64,000 nucleotides of DNA from an uncultured Eubacteriales bacterium (GTDB taxonomy: Bacteria > Bacillota > Clostridia > Lachnospirales > Lachnospiraceae): positions 124,001 through 188,000 of the forward strand of contig CASFBK010000007.1 in NCBI GenBank assembly GCA_949292785.1, given 5' to 3'. Shown one piece after another: positions 51,753 to 61,363 of the stretch (positions within the stretch are counted from its first letter, which is position 1; each line of letters opens with the position of its first letter). The notes beneath the pieces were generated by a model that saw nothing but the letters and a program-made list of their open reading frames with translations, ran no database searches and was not told the origin of the DNA. The position numbers were made by a program, and so were the translations under genes.

Positions 51753-51824
51753 GTATAACTTTTGTTTTATTGCATTTGATGTTGTTTCAAATTGATTGCG
51801 CTATACTTTTCCTGAAAAATCAGT

Positions 51825-51830
51825 TATAAT
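51825..51830 (+). promoter_or_regulatory. Candidate -10 for addB
   Basis: TATAAT 59 bp before the ATG; no convincing -35. Confidence 0.35.
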
Positions 51831-51888
51831 TTTGTAAATAACGGATTTTTTGAGAGTTTTATGAAAGAATGACAGAAAGAGGTTATCT

Positions 51889-54800
51889 ATGGCATTACAG
51901 ATGGTTTTCGGAAGTTCCGGCAGCGGAAAGTCCAGTTATGTATATGAAAGAATATTAAAACAGGCAAAGGAAGCGCCGGACAAAATGTTTTTTGTAGTAG
52001 TACCGGAGCAGTTTACCATGCAGACCCAGCGGGAACTGGTGCAGCGTCAGGAAAATCACAGTATTATGAATGTAGACGTGGTAAGCTTTAATCGTCTTGC
52101 TTACCGTATTTTTGACGAGCTGGGACTTGGAAGCTTAAAGGTATTAGAAGAGACCGGAAAGAATCTGGTACTGCGCCGGGTAGCAGAAGAACAGCAGGAG
52201 AATTTGAAGTTGATAAAGACGAGCATGAAAAAGACCGGATATATCACAGAAGTGAAATCTGTTATTTCCGAACTGACTCAGTACCGGATTGCACCGGAGC
52301 GTCTGGATGCTTTTGTAGAGGATGAACGGCAGTCCCCACTGTTTCGCTATAAAATTGGCGATATTCAGACTATGTATCGTGGATTTCAGGACTTTTTGAA
52401 GGATAAGTTCATTACAGCAGAAGAACTGTTAGAAGTGCTGGCAGAAGAGGCACATCGTTCTAAGATTCTTAGAGGTTCCGTAATGGTATTGGACGGATTT
52501 ACCGGGTTTACCCCGGTGCAATATTATCTGTTAGAAGAGCTGATGAAGATAACAGACGAGATTCTGGTTACTGCCGCATTGGATGAGCGGGAGAATCCCT
52601 ATCAGTGCAATGGAATACAGGATTTATTCTATATGACGAAAAAGACCGTAGAAAACCTGCAAAGAATTGCACAACGAACCCATACGCAGGTGTTAGAGCC
52701 TTACTGGAGCCATCATGGAAAGAACACAAGATTCGGCGGTACAGAGGCATTGCTGTGGTTAGAGCAGAATCTGTTTCGGCAAAAGCCTTTGGCTTACCCA
52801 AAGAAGACAACAGACATTGCTCTGTTTTCCCTGATGAACCCCAGACAGGAGCTTCACTTTATTGCAAGAGAAATCAAACGTCTGGTGCGGGAAGAAAACT
52901 ATCGTTACAAGGATATCTCTGTGGTCTGCGGTGATGTAGAGATGTATGGGAATTATGTACGTGAGATTTTTGAACGATATGAGATTCCTGTATTTTTAGA
53001 TACCAAGAAAAATATTGTATTTCATCCTATGACAGAGTTTTTGAAAAGAGCACTGCTGGTGATGGAACAGAATTTTTCCTATGAAACCGTAATCGGATAT
53101 CTGCGAAGCGGCTTGTCCGGTTTTACCATGGAAGAGATTGACTTACTGGAAAACTATCTGCTGGCAGGCGGGATTCGCGGCTTTGCCCGCTGGCAGAAAA
53201 AGTGGGTCCGCCGTGCAGGCACCAACAGTCAGGAAGAATTAGAGCAGGTAAATGCTTTGCGGGAACGATTAACCCATCAATTTCAGCCCTTACGTGAAAT
53301 GTTTCGGGAGAAAAAGGCAGATGTCAGGGAAAAGTCAAAAGCGTTTTATCAGTTCATGGTGGATTTGCAGATAGAAGAACAGCTTCAGGAGTACAGCAGT
53401 CGTTTTGAGCAGGAGGGCGAGACGGCGCTGGCAAAGGAATATGTTCAGATTTACCGTATTGTCATGGATTTGCTGGACAAGATGGTAGAGCTGTTAGGGG
53501 AGGAACGATTATCCCTGCGGGAATATCGTGAGATTTTAGAAGCGGGATTAGAAGCGGCGGCGGTAGGAATCATTCCGCCGGGCTATGACCGTGTAGTAGT
53601 AGGTGATATTGAGCGAAGCCGATTATCCGATGTAAAGGTCTTATTTTTAGCAGGAGTTAATGATGGAATGATACCGAAGGCATCGGAGCACGGAGGCATT
53701 ATTTCACAGGCAGACCGGGAGTGGTTTGCAAAAAATGAAATGGAGTTAGCTCCGACTGACCGGGAGCGCAGTTTTATCCAGAAGTTTTATCTGTATCTGA
53801 ATTTGACGAAGCCCTCAAAGAAGCTGTATATGACATGGTTTCGGGTGAGCCAGGAGGGAAAAGAGACCAGAAAGTCTTATCTGGTAGGAACCATACAAAA
53901 GATGTTCCCGGGTATAAAGCCTGTGAAAATAGAAGAGCCGAAGGGAATGGAACAGATTGTGACACCAAAGAGCAGTCTGGACTTTTTCGTAGACGGCCTG
54001 CGGCTTGCCAAGTCAGGAGACGTTCTGCCTGAGTGGAAGGAGCTGTATCAGTGGTATGTGGCGCGGGAAGGCTGGAGTCAGAAAGCAGCAGATTTTATGG
54101 AAGCTGCATTTTATCAGTATCGCCCGGTTCCTATGGGAAAGGCTGTGACTCGTGCCTTATATGGAAAAGTGTTAGAAAACAGTGTCACTCGTTTGGAGCA
54201 GTTTAGTTCCTGTGCGTACAGTCATTTTCTGGAATATGGCTTGAAGCTGGAGGAACGTAATCTGGGAGAGTTTGCAGCAGTGGACATGGGAACCATGTTT
54301 CACGAGGCGTTGCAGCGTTATTCTGCTGCCATGGAAAAGGCAGGCTACCTCTGGTTCGATGTTCCGGAAGAACAGAAGGAAAAAATGATACAGCAGGCAG
54401 TAGAAGAGACCGTCAGCATTGCGGCAGACACGGTTTTATTAAATGATGCCAGAACGGCGTATCTGATAGAACGTATTCGAAGAATATTGAAACGTACCAT
54501 TGAAACCATTGCAACTCAGATTCAGACCAGTCATTTTTCACCGGAAGGATATGAGATTTCCTTTGCCTTTGCCGAAGATTTGCAGGCAGTGAACTTTTCT
54601 TTAAATGAAGAGGAAAAAATGCGGCTTCGAGGAAGAATCGACCGTATAGACACGAAAAAGACGGACAATCAAGTGTATGTCAAGGTAGTAGATTATAAAT
54701 CAGGAAACCGGGATTTTCAACTGTTGTCCTTGTATCACGGATTACAGCTGCAGTTGGTAGTCTATATGAACTCTGCGTTAGAGCTGTTAAAGAAAAAATA

Positions 54801-55227
54801 TCCCGATAAAGAGGTAGTGCCGGGGGGCATGTATTATTATCATCTGGATGACCCGGTGGTAGAGGGAAATAGTGCACAGACGGAGGAAGAAATCAAGGAA
54901 AAGATTTTAGAGGAACTAAAATTAAAAGGCGTTACCACCGAAGAAGCAGACGACAGTGTAAGCAAAAAGGCACAAAAAGCAGAGCGAGAGGAATTTCAGG
55001 TACTTTCTAACTTTGTAAATCATAAGATTCGTGACATTGGTCAGAAGATTTTTGACGGTGATATTGAGACAAATCCTTATCAGCTAGGTGACAAGACCGG
55101 ATGTGATTACTGTCCGTATTCCGGCGTGTGTGGATTTGACGTAAGTCAGCCGGGGCAGGAATACCGAAAGCTTGAGAATATCAAAGACAAAGACGAGATT
55201 TTAGAACGGATGCGGGCAACCTTGTAA
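51889..55227 (+). CDS. addB: ATP-dependent helicase/nuclease subunit AddB
   Basis: 1112 residues. An N-terminal helicase-like domain carries Walker A GSSGSGKSS (8-16). A C-terminal RecB-type nuclease domain has VVDYKSGNRDF. Iron-sulfur cluster cysteines lie at about 775 (FSSCAYSHFLEYG) and about 1071-1080 (CDYCPYSGVC). With AddA it forms the Gram-positive counterpart of RecBCD, which resects double-strand breaks up to a Chi site for RecA. AddB cuts one strand and helps to recognise Chi. AAGAGG precedes the ATG. Confidence 0.97.
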   Translation: MALQMVFGSSGSGKSSYVYERILKQAKEAPDKMFFVVVPEQFTMQTQRELVQRQENHSIMNVDVVSFNRLAYRIFDELGLGSLKVLEETGKNLVLRRVAEEQQENLKLIKTSMKKTGYITEVKSVISELTQYRIAPERLDAFVEDERQSPLFRYKIGDIQTMYRGFQDFLKDKFITAEELLEVLAEEAHRSKILRGSVMVLDGFTGFTPVQYYLLEELMKITDEILVTAALDERENPYQCNGIQDLFYMTKKTVENLQRIAQRTHTQVLEPYWSHHGKNTRFGGTEALLWLEQNLFRQKPLAYPKKTTDIALFSLMNPRQELHFIAREIKRLVREENYRYKDISVVCGDVEMYGNYVREIFERYEIPVFLDTKKNIVFHPMTEFLKRALLVMEQNFSYETVIGYLRSGLSGFTMEEIDLLENYLLAGGIRGFARWQKKWVRRAGTNSQEELEQVNALRERLTHQFQPLREMFREKKADVREKSKAFYQFMVDLQIEEQLQEYSSRFEQEGETALAKEYVQIYRIVMDLLDKMVELLGEERLSLREYREILEAGLEAAAVGIIPPGYDRVVVGDIERSRLSDVKVLFLAGVNDGMIPKASEHGGIISQADREWFAKNEMELAPTDRERSFIQKFYLYLNLTKPSKKLYMTWFRVSQEGKETRKSYLVGTIQKMFPGIKPVKIEEPKGMEQIVTPKSSLDFFVDGLRLAKSGDVLPEWKELYQWYVAREGWSQKAADFMEAAFYQYRPVPMGKAVTRALYGKVLENSVTRLEQFSSCAYSHFLEYGLKLEERNLGEFAAVDMGTMFHEALQRYSAAMEKAGYLWFDVPEEQKEKMIQQAVEETVSIAADTVLLNDARTAYLIERIRRILKRTIETIATQIQTSHFSPEGYEISFAFAEDLQAVNFSLNEEEKMRLRGRIDRIDTKKTDNQVYVKVVDYKSGNRDFQLLSLYHGLQLQLVVYMNSALELLKKKYPDKEVVPGGMYYYHLDDPVVEGNSAQTEEEIKEKILEELKLKGVTTEEADDSVSKKAQKAEREEFQVLSNFVNHKIRDIGQKIFDGDIETNPYQLGDKTGCDYCPYSGVCGFDVSQPGQEYRKLENIKDKDEILERMRATL

Positions 55228-55320
55228 GCTCGAAAAGACCGCGCTAACGGCGGTGGCATGTATCGCACGTAGGCGACAAAAATACGGTCGCTAAGTGCTC
55301 GTAACGAAAGGAGATATAGG
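55228..55320. other. Intergenic element between addB and addA, related to the gap before prmC
   Basis: The 93-bp gap has several short stems (for example CCGC/GCGG). It shares CTCGAAAAG and GGCGGTGG followed by GTATC-type bases with 17066-17103 upstream of prmC. Both copies end just before a strong ribosome site inside an operon. Confidence 0.45.
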
Positions 55321-58300
55321 ATGAAATGGACAACAGAACAGCAACAGGTCATTGACTTAAGAAACCGTAATCTTCTTGTATCTGCGGCGGCAGGTTCCGG
55401 GAAAACTGCCGTTTTGGTAGAACGTATTATCCAAAAAATCACGGATAGAGAGCATCCGGTAGACATTGACCGGCTTTTGATTGTGACCTTTACCAATGCG
55501 GCAGCGGCAGAGATGCGGGAGCGTATCGGAGTAGCCATAGAAAAGGCGTTGGACAGTGAGCCTGGAAACATACATCTGCAAAAACAGCATACCCTGCTTC
55601 ACAATGCGCAGATTACCACGATTCATAGCTTTTGTCTGTATGTGATTCGTAATTTTTTCCACAGAATTGACTTAGACCCGGACTTTCGTGTGGCAGAAGA
55701 GGGAGAATTAAAGCTGTTAAAAAGTGATGTCTTGGATGACGTCTTAGAATCATATTATGAAAAAGCACAGCCGCAGTTTCTGGCTCTTTCCGAAACCATT
55801 GCTACGGGAAAGACCGATGAACCGTTAAAAGAAGCTGTTTTAAAGCTCTATGAATTTGCCATGAGTTACCCATGGGTGGAAGAGTGGTTAGAGGACTGCA
55901 AAGCCCCTTATCAGGTAAAGGATTTGGCAGAGTTTGAAGCGCTTCCTCTTGCCAGGGAGCTGGAGATATATTTAAAAGAGCTGGCAGAACAGTGGAAGTT
56001 TCAGATGGAGAAGTGCCGAAATATCAGCATGGAAATAGATGGACCTCAGATGTATACGCCGCTTTTAGAACAAGAAGCAGAGGCAGTAGGTAAAATAGCG
56101 GAATGCAGTACCTATGCGCAGTATTACGAAGCGATTCGGGGATTCTCCTTTGGACGTCTTCCCGGAGCCAGAAAATTTGAAGGAGACCCGGAGAAAAAAG
56201 ACCAGGTACAGAAGCTGCGCAATGAAGTAAAATCATCTATGAAAAAGATAACGGAGCAATTCTTTTTCCAGTCACCGGAAGTTACTATAGAAGAGCTGGG
56301 GAAAAATGACCCTGTGGTAGAAATGTTAGTAGAAGTCACCCTTGCTTTTCAGAAAGCCTTTTCCGAAAAAAAGCGGGAAAAAAATATGCTGGACTTTAAT
56401 GACTTAGAACATTTTGCTTTAGAGATTTTAGTGGATAAGGAAACGAAAGAGCCAACGAAAACAGCAGTAGAGTTACAAAAAAATTACGAAGAAATCATGA
56501 TAGACGAGTATCAGGATTCCAACTATGTGCAGGAGACCATATTAAAGGCAGTTTCCGGAGAAGCACAGAACCGTAAGAACATGTTCATGGTAGGGGATGT
56601 GAAGCAGAGTATTTACCGTTTTCGTATGGCAAGACCGGAGCTTTTCATGGAAAAGTATAATACTTATACTACTACGGATAGCGAAAATCAAAAAATTGAC
56701 CTGCACATGAATTTCCGAAGCCGTCCACAAGTGTTAGAAACCGTCAATGATGTGTTTTATAAAATTATGAAAACAGATATCGGAAATATTACCTATGATG
56801 CAAAAAATGCCTTATATCCAGGTGCAGCATTTCAAGAAGCAGAAGACGGAATGTTTGATACCCAGATACTGGTGATAGAGCCGGACGTGGAAAATCAGGA
56901 CACCAAGGAACGGGAGTTGGAAGCAAAGGCAGTCGGGCAAAGAATACAGGAGCTTTTAAAAAATCAACTGGTAACAGATAAGGAAACAGGAGAGCTGCGA
57001 CGTGCTAAGTATTCCGATATGGTAATTTTACTGCGCAGTTTTTCAGGATGGTCTGATACCTTTGTAAAAATATTAGGCGAAATGGGAATTCCTGCAAAGG
57101 CGACCACAGGAACCGGATATTTTTCCGCATTGGAAGTGCAGACTGCACTCAACTTGTTGCGGGTACTGGATAATCCAAGACAGGATATTCCCATGGCGGC
57201 AGTGTTGACCTCTCCCCTGGTGGGACTTACCGGAGAAGAGCTTGCCGTGATACGGACAGAGTTTCCCGATAAAAAGTTTTATGAGGCAGTGCTGCAGTAC
57301 CGAAGAAGTGAGGAAAACCGAAAGAGACAGACCGCACTTTCGCTCCGGAAGCAGGAAAAGCTGGCAGATTTCTTGGAAATCATGGAAAAGTACCGAAGAA
57401 AAATCAGTTATACGCCCATTCACGAATTGCTGTATCAGATATTGGAAGAAACAGGCTATACGGCATATGTCTATGCTTTGCCCGGCGGAGAAGTAAAAAA
57501 GGCAAATCTTGAGATGTTAATCGAAAAAGCCATAGCCTATGAAAATACCAGTTACCGGGGCTTGTTCCACTTTATCCGCTATATGGAACAGCTGCAAAAG
57601 TATGATGTGGACTTTGCGCTGGCAGATGCCGCAGAGCAGGAAAATATGGTACAGATTATGAGTATTCATAAGAGCAAAGGTCTGGAATTCCCCATTGTGT
57701 TCGTATCGGGCTTGGGGAAAATGTTCAATACCCAAGATATTCGGGAAAAGGTGGTGCTTCATCCGCAGCTTGGCATCGGCATGGATTATCTTGATGTAGA
57801 GCGTAGAGTAAAGACACCGGGAATCACCAGACAGTTTCTGGCGAGAAAGACCGGCATGGAAAATGTCGGGGAGGAATTGCGTGTACTTTATGTGGCAATG
57901 ACTCGTGCAAAGGAAAAGCTGATTTTGACAGGAACCATGAAAAAGGCTGAAGAAAAGATTTCTGCGATGGTGCCTATCACCATGGAAGACGGTTTTTTAA
58001 GCTTTTTAACCAGACTTGGAACCAACACATTCCTGGGATTTTTATTACAATCATTTTTATGTTATGACAAGTATCCGATTACCATTTTAAAACAGCAGGA
58101 ATTGGAGCGGCAAGAAGAGCATCAGGCATTAAAAGAAGTCTTAAGTCAAGTGGAACTGCTGGCACAGCTTCAGCAGCGGGATGAGATTTTTGCAGAACAG
58201 ATAGAAAAACGCCTTTCTTATGTATATCCCTTTGAGGCGGAAGAGGACATGAGAACGAAAGTATCCGTATCTGAAATCAAACATCGTGCCATGGACCGGA

Positions 58301-58965
58301 TTATGGCAGAGGAAACCATGGAGCAGGAGATTTATCATAAGTCCGCAGTTCCGGGAGCGGGCGGAGTGCAACCAGAAATAACAGGTGCCGGAACAGGCGG
58401 AGAAGACATATTTGAACATTATATTCCGGCTTTTATGGAAGGTGTACAAGAGGAAAATATCGGTGCAAAGCGGGGAACCGCCATGCATCGGATTTTAGAA
58501 TGTTATGATTTTACCAAAGACGTATCAGAACTGGAAATGCAGTTATCCCACATGCTGGAAGAAAAGCTGATAGAGCCGGAAATGATAGAACTGGTGAATC
58601 AAAAGACACTGTGCACCTTTCTGGAAAGTCCTTTGGCGAAGCGGATGCAGCAGGCGGCGAAAGCGGGAAAGCTTTACCGTGAGAAGCCGTTTGTTATGGG
58701 AGAAAAGGCAAAAGAGGTGCTGGAAGATTCCCACAGTGAGGAAATGGTCCTGATTCAGGGAATCATTGACGTATTTTTTGAAGAAGATGGGGAAATGGTG
58801 CTTCTGGATTATAAGACAGACCGAATTAAGGAAGAAAAGGAATTAGCAGACCGATACCGGGCACAGATAGAACTTTATCGGGATGCCATTGAAAGAGCTA
58901 CCGGAAAACCGGTGAAGGAGCAGTTGTTATACTCTTTCTGTCTGAATCAGGTAGTGGAGTTATAA
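55321..58965 (+). CDS. addA: ATP-dependent helicase/nuclease subunit AddA
   Basis: 1214 residues, a UvrD-type helicase with a C-terminal nuclease. Motifs are Walker A SAAAGSGKTAVLVER, TFTNAAAAEMRERI, IDEYQDSN, GDVKQSIYRFRMARPELF (shortened at its end), SIHKSKGLEFPIVF and YVAMTRAKEKLILTG. The nuclease has VLLDYKTDRI near 1160. It unwinds and degrades DNA together with AddB. AAAGGAG precedes the ATG. Confidence 0.98.
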   Translation: MKWTTEQQQVIDLRNRNLLVSAAAGSGKTAVLVERIIQKITDREHPVDIDRLLIVTFTNAAAAEMRERIGVAIEKALDSEPGNIHLQKQHTLLHNAQITTIHSFCLYVIRNFFHRIDLDPDFRVAEEGELKLLKSDVLDDVLESYYEKAQPQFLALSETIATGKTDEPLKEAVLKLYEFAMSYPWVEEWLEDCKAPYQVKDLAEFEALPLARELEIYLKELAEQWKFQMEKCRNISMEIDGPQMYTPLLEQEAEAVGKIAECSTYAQYYEAIRGFSFGRLPGARKFEGDPEKKDQVQKLRNEVKSSMKKITEQFFFQSPEVTIEELGKNDPVVEMLVEVTLAFQKAFSEKKREKNMLDFNDLEHFALEILVDKETKEPTKTAVELQKNYEEIMIDEYQDSNYVQETILKAVSGEAQNRKNMFMVGDVKQSIYRFRMARPELFMEKYNTYTTTDSENQKIDLHMNFRSRPQVLETVNDVFYKIMKTDIGNITYDAKNALYPGAAFQEAEDGMFDTQILVIEPDVENQDTKERELEAKAVGQRIQELLKNQLVTDKETGELRRAKYSDMVILLRSFSGWSDTFVKILGEMGIPAKATTGTGYFSALEVQTALNLLRVLDNPRQDIPMAAVLTSPLVGLTGEELAVIRTEFPDKKFYEAVLQYRRSEENRKRQTALSLRKQEKLADFLEIMEKYRRKISYTPIHELLYQILEETGYTAYVYALPGGEVKKANLEMLIEKAIAYENTSYRGLFHFIRYMEQLQKYDVDFALADAAEQENMVQIMSIHKSKGLEFPIVFVSGLGKMFNTQDIREKVVLHPQLGIGMDYLDVERRVKTPGITRQFLARKTGMENVGEELRVLYVAMTRAKEKLILTGTMKKAEEKISAMVPITMEDGFLSFLTRLGTNTFLGFLLQSFLCYDKYPITILKQQELERQEEHQALKEVLSQVELLAQLQQRDEIFAEQIEKRLSYVYPFEAEEDMRTKVSVSEIKHRAMDRIMAEETMEQEIYHKSAVPGAGGVQPEITGAGTGGEDIFEHYIPAFMEGVQEENIGAKRGTAMHRILECYDFTKDVSELEMQLSHMLEEKLIEPEMIELVNQKTLCTFLESPLAKRMQQAAKAGKLYREKPFVMGEKAKEVLEDSHSEEMVLIQGIIDVFFEEDGEMVLLDYKTDRIKEEKELADRYRAQIELYRDAIERATGKPVKEQLLYSFCLNQVVEL

Positions 58966-58994
58966 GAAAAGTAGAATTGCAGAGGATGGAAACA

Positions 58995-59621
58995 ATGAAA
59001 AGCAGATTGATATTAGCCTCCGGTTCTCCACGGAGAAAGGAATTATTAGAACAGATTGGAGCAGAATTTGAGATACTGCCGGCAAAGGGAGAGGAGATGA
59101 TTACAAGTACCGTTCCGGCACAGGTAGTCATGGAGCTTTCTGCCCAGAAAGCAGAAGAGGTCGCAGGACGTTACAAGGAAGAACTGGGAACAGGAAATCA
59201 CAATGCATCGGAAGGAGAACAGGCAGTTGTGATTTTAGGTGCTGACACCGTGGTGGCATATGAAAATAAGATTCTCGGAAAGCCTAAGAACGAGGAAGAT
59301 GCGGTTCGGATGTTACAGATGCTTTCCGGTCATACCCACAGTGTATTTACCGGAGTGACCTTTGTGATAGAAAAAGCGGGAAAACAGGAGAAACAGTCCT
59401 TTTTTGCGGAAACAAAAGTGACGATGTATCCCATGACAGAACAGCAGATTCAGTCTTATGTAGCGACAGGAGAACCAATGGATAAGGCAGGGGCATATGG
59501 GATTCAGGGAAAGTGCGCGGTCTATATTGAAAAGATTATGGGAGACTACAATAACGTTGTGGGGCTTCCCATTGCATTGGTGTACCAGAATCTGGAAAAA
59601 TCAGGCATTGAAATTTTATAG
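58995..59621 (+). CDS. Maf family nucleotide pyrophosphatase
   Basis: About 208 residues of the Maf/Ham1-like fold: LILASGSPRRKELLEQIG, GADTVVAYENKILGKP, HTHSVFTGV and GAYGIQGKCAVYIEKIMGDY. Family members hydrolyse non-canonical or methylated (d)NTPs such as dTTP, UTP or m7GTP and can affect septation. ATG 58995 has GAGGA 8 bp upstream; TTG 58977 and ATG 58986 are in frame but overlap or precede that site. An insert (KEELGTGNHNASEGEQ) is longer than usual. Confidence 0.92.
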   Translation: MKSRLILASGSPRRKELLEQIGAEFEILPAKGEEMITSTVPAQVVMELSAQKAEEVAGRYKEELGTGNHNASEGEQAVVILGADTVVAYENKILGKPKNEEDAVRMLQMLSGHTHSVFTGVTFVIEKAGKQEKQSFFAETKVTMYPMTEQQIQSYVATGEPMDKAGAYGIQGKCAVYIEKIMGDYNNVVGLPIALVYQNLEKSGIEIL

Positions 59622-59673
59622 GATTCATACTATCATAGAATGAGTAAAAGTGAATTTGCTAAGGAGGTTTCCC

Positions 59674-59937
59674 ATGAATCAATATGACAAGGAATGTGTA
59701 AAGTACTTTTTCGAGCATCAATCCCAGCTTTTTGGAAAGAATATATTGGAAGATATGGAAGAAGCACAGGAGTTTTTAGAAGACTGCATGGCAGCAGTGT
59801 GTAAAAACATAAAGGAAGTCAGAGCTTATTTTGAAGAAGAGGGTGCAGATATTGCTGAAATGAGCAATGAGGAATTGAAGGAGGCTTCTGAAGTATTTGC
59901 TTTGCCGGATGGCAGATTTTTGGTGGTAGAAGGATAG
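59674..59937 (+). CDS. Small acidic protein of unknown function
   Basis: 87 residues, acidic and largely helical (CVKYFFEHQSQLFGKNILED, then MEEAQEFLEDCMAAVCKNI), ending in a short strand LPDGRFLVVEG. There is no signal or membrane segment. ATG 59674 follows AAGGAGG. It lies between maf and the flavoprotein gene and stops 9 bp before the latter, so they probably share a transcript. No family is recognised. Confidence 0.75.
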   Translation: MNQYDKECVKYFFEHQSQLFGKNILEDMEEAQEFLEDCMAAVCKNIKEVRAYFEEEGADIAEMSNEELKEASEVFALPDGRFLVVEG

Positions 59938-59946
59938 GAGAATTGC

Positions 59947-61347
59947 ATGGATAGATATGATGTAATTATTGTAGGAGCAGGACCCTCCGGGATTTTCTGT
60001 GCTTACGAATTGATAAATAAAAAACCGGACTTAAAAGTTTTAATGATAGAAAAGGGAAGAAGAATTGAGGAGCGACAGTGTCCAAAGCGTAAGACAAAGG
60101 TATGTGTAGGCTGTCAGCCCTGCTCTATTACCACAGGATTTGCGGGAGCGGGAGCTTTTTCCGATGGAAAACTTTCCCTGTCTCCGGATGTAGGGGGAAA
60201 CCTGCCGGAAATTCTAGGATATGAAGAAACGGTAGAACTGATTCATGAATCGGATGAGATTTATCTGAAGTTTGGAGCGGATTCTAAAGTCTATGGTGTG
60301 GATAAGGAAAAGGAAATCCGCGAAATCCGTAGAAAAGCCATTAATGCGAACCTAAAGCTGATTGAATGTCCGATTCGTCATCTTGGCACAGAGGAGGGCT
60401 ATAAAATATATAGCCGCCTGCAGGACTATCTGTTAGAGCATGGCGTAGAGATGAAGTTTCGTACCATGGTAGAACAACTAATCATAGAAAACGGAGAGGC
60501 GAAAGGCGTTATCACCAATCAGGGCGAGACCTATCTGGCAGGAGAGATTGTCAGTGCTGTAGGGCGAGAGGGAGCTGACTGGTTCAGCCATATATGTCAT
60601 GAAAATGAGATTGAGACCCAGGTGGGAACTGTAGATGTGGGAGTCCGGGTAGAAGTACGGGATGAAGTGATGGATTTCCTAAATAAGAATCTGTATGAAG
60701 CGAAGCTGGTGTATCATACGCCGACCTTTGATGACAAGGTCAGAACCTTTTGTACCAATCCTTCCGGAGAAGTGGCGACAGAATATTATGATAACGGACT
60801 TGCCGTAGTAAATGGTCATGCCTATAAATCACAGGAGTTAAAAACAAATAATACCAACTTTGCTTTGTTGGTGTCTAAAAACTTTACGAAACCTTTCAAA
60901 ACTCCCATTGAGTATGGAAAACAGATTGCGCAGTTGTCTAATATGCTGTGTGACGGGAAGATACTGGTACAGACCTTTGGAGATTTTCGGAGAGGCAGAA
61001 GAACTACGGAAGAGCGTTTATGCCGCAATAATTTAATTCCGACGCTGAAGGATGCGGTGCCGGGAGATTTGTCTCTGGTATTTCCACATCGTATTATGGT
61101 AGACATAGAAGAAATGATTATGGCGCTTGATAAGGTGACGCCGGGAATTGCCAGTGATGAGACACTTTTGTATGGAGTGGAAGTAAAGTTCTATTCTAAT
61201 AAAGTAGTGGTGAACAAGGACTTTGAGACGAATGTAAAAGGACTTCGGGCCATTGGAGACGGTGCATCTGTGACCAGAGGATTGCAGCAGGCCTCTGCCA
61301 ACGGAATCAGTGTGGCAAGAAGTATTTTGGCAAAGATAAATGAATAA
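59947..61347 (+). CDS. FAD-dependent oxidoreductase (COG2509-like)
   Basis: 466 residues. The N-terminal FAD site is VIIVGAGPSGIFCAYEL. A cysteine cluster CPKRKTKVCVGCQPC is followed by GFAGAGAFSDGKLSL. GDGASVTRGLQQASANGISV near the C-terminus closes over the FAD. It belongs to the 'uncharacterised FAD-dependent dehydrogenase' group (COG2509); the substrate is unknown. The stop overlaps an ATG upstream of the PrsA-like gene. Confidence 0.9.
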   Translation: MDRYDVIIVGAGPSGIFCAYELINKKPDLKVLMIEKGRRIEERQCPKRKTKVCVGCQPCSITTGFAGAGAFSDGKLSLSPDVGGNLPEILGYEETVELIHESDEIYLKFGADSKVYGVDKEKEIREIRRKAINANLKLIECPIRHLGTEEGYKIYSRLQDYLLEHGVEMKFRTMVEQLIIENGEAKGVITNQGETYLAGEIVSAVGREGADWFSHICHENEIETQVGTVDVGVRVEVRDEVMDFLNKNLYEAKLVYHTPTFDDKVRTFCTNPSGEVATEYYDNGLAVVNGHAYKSQELKTNNTNFALLVSKNFTKPFKTPIEYGKQIAQLSNMLCDGKILVQTFGDFRRGRRTTEERLCRNNLIPTLKDAVPGDLSLVFPHRIMVDIEEMIMALDKVTPGIASDETLLYGVEVKFYSNKVVVNKDFETNVKGLRAIGDGASVTRGLQQASANGISVARSILAKINE

Positions 61348-61363
61348 AGGGAACGGAGAGCAA

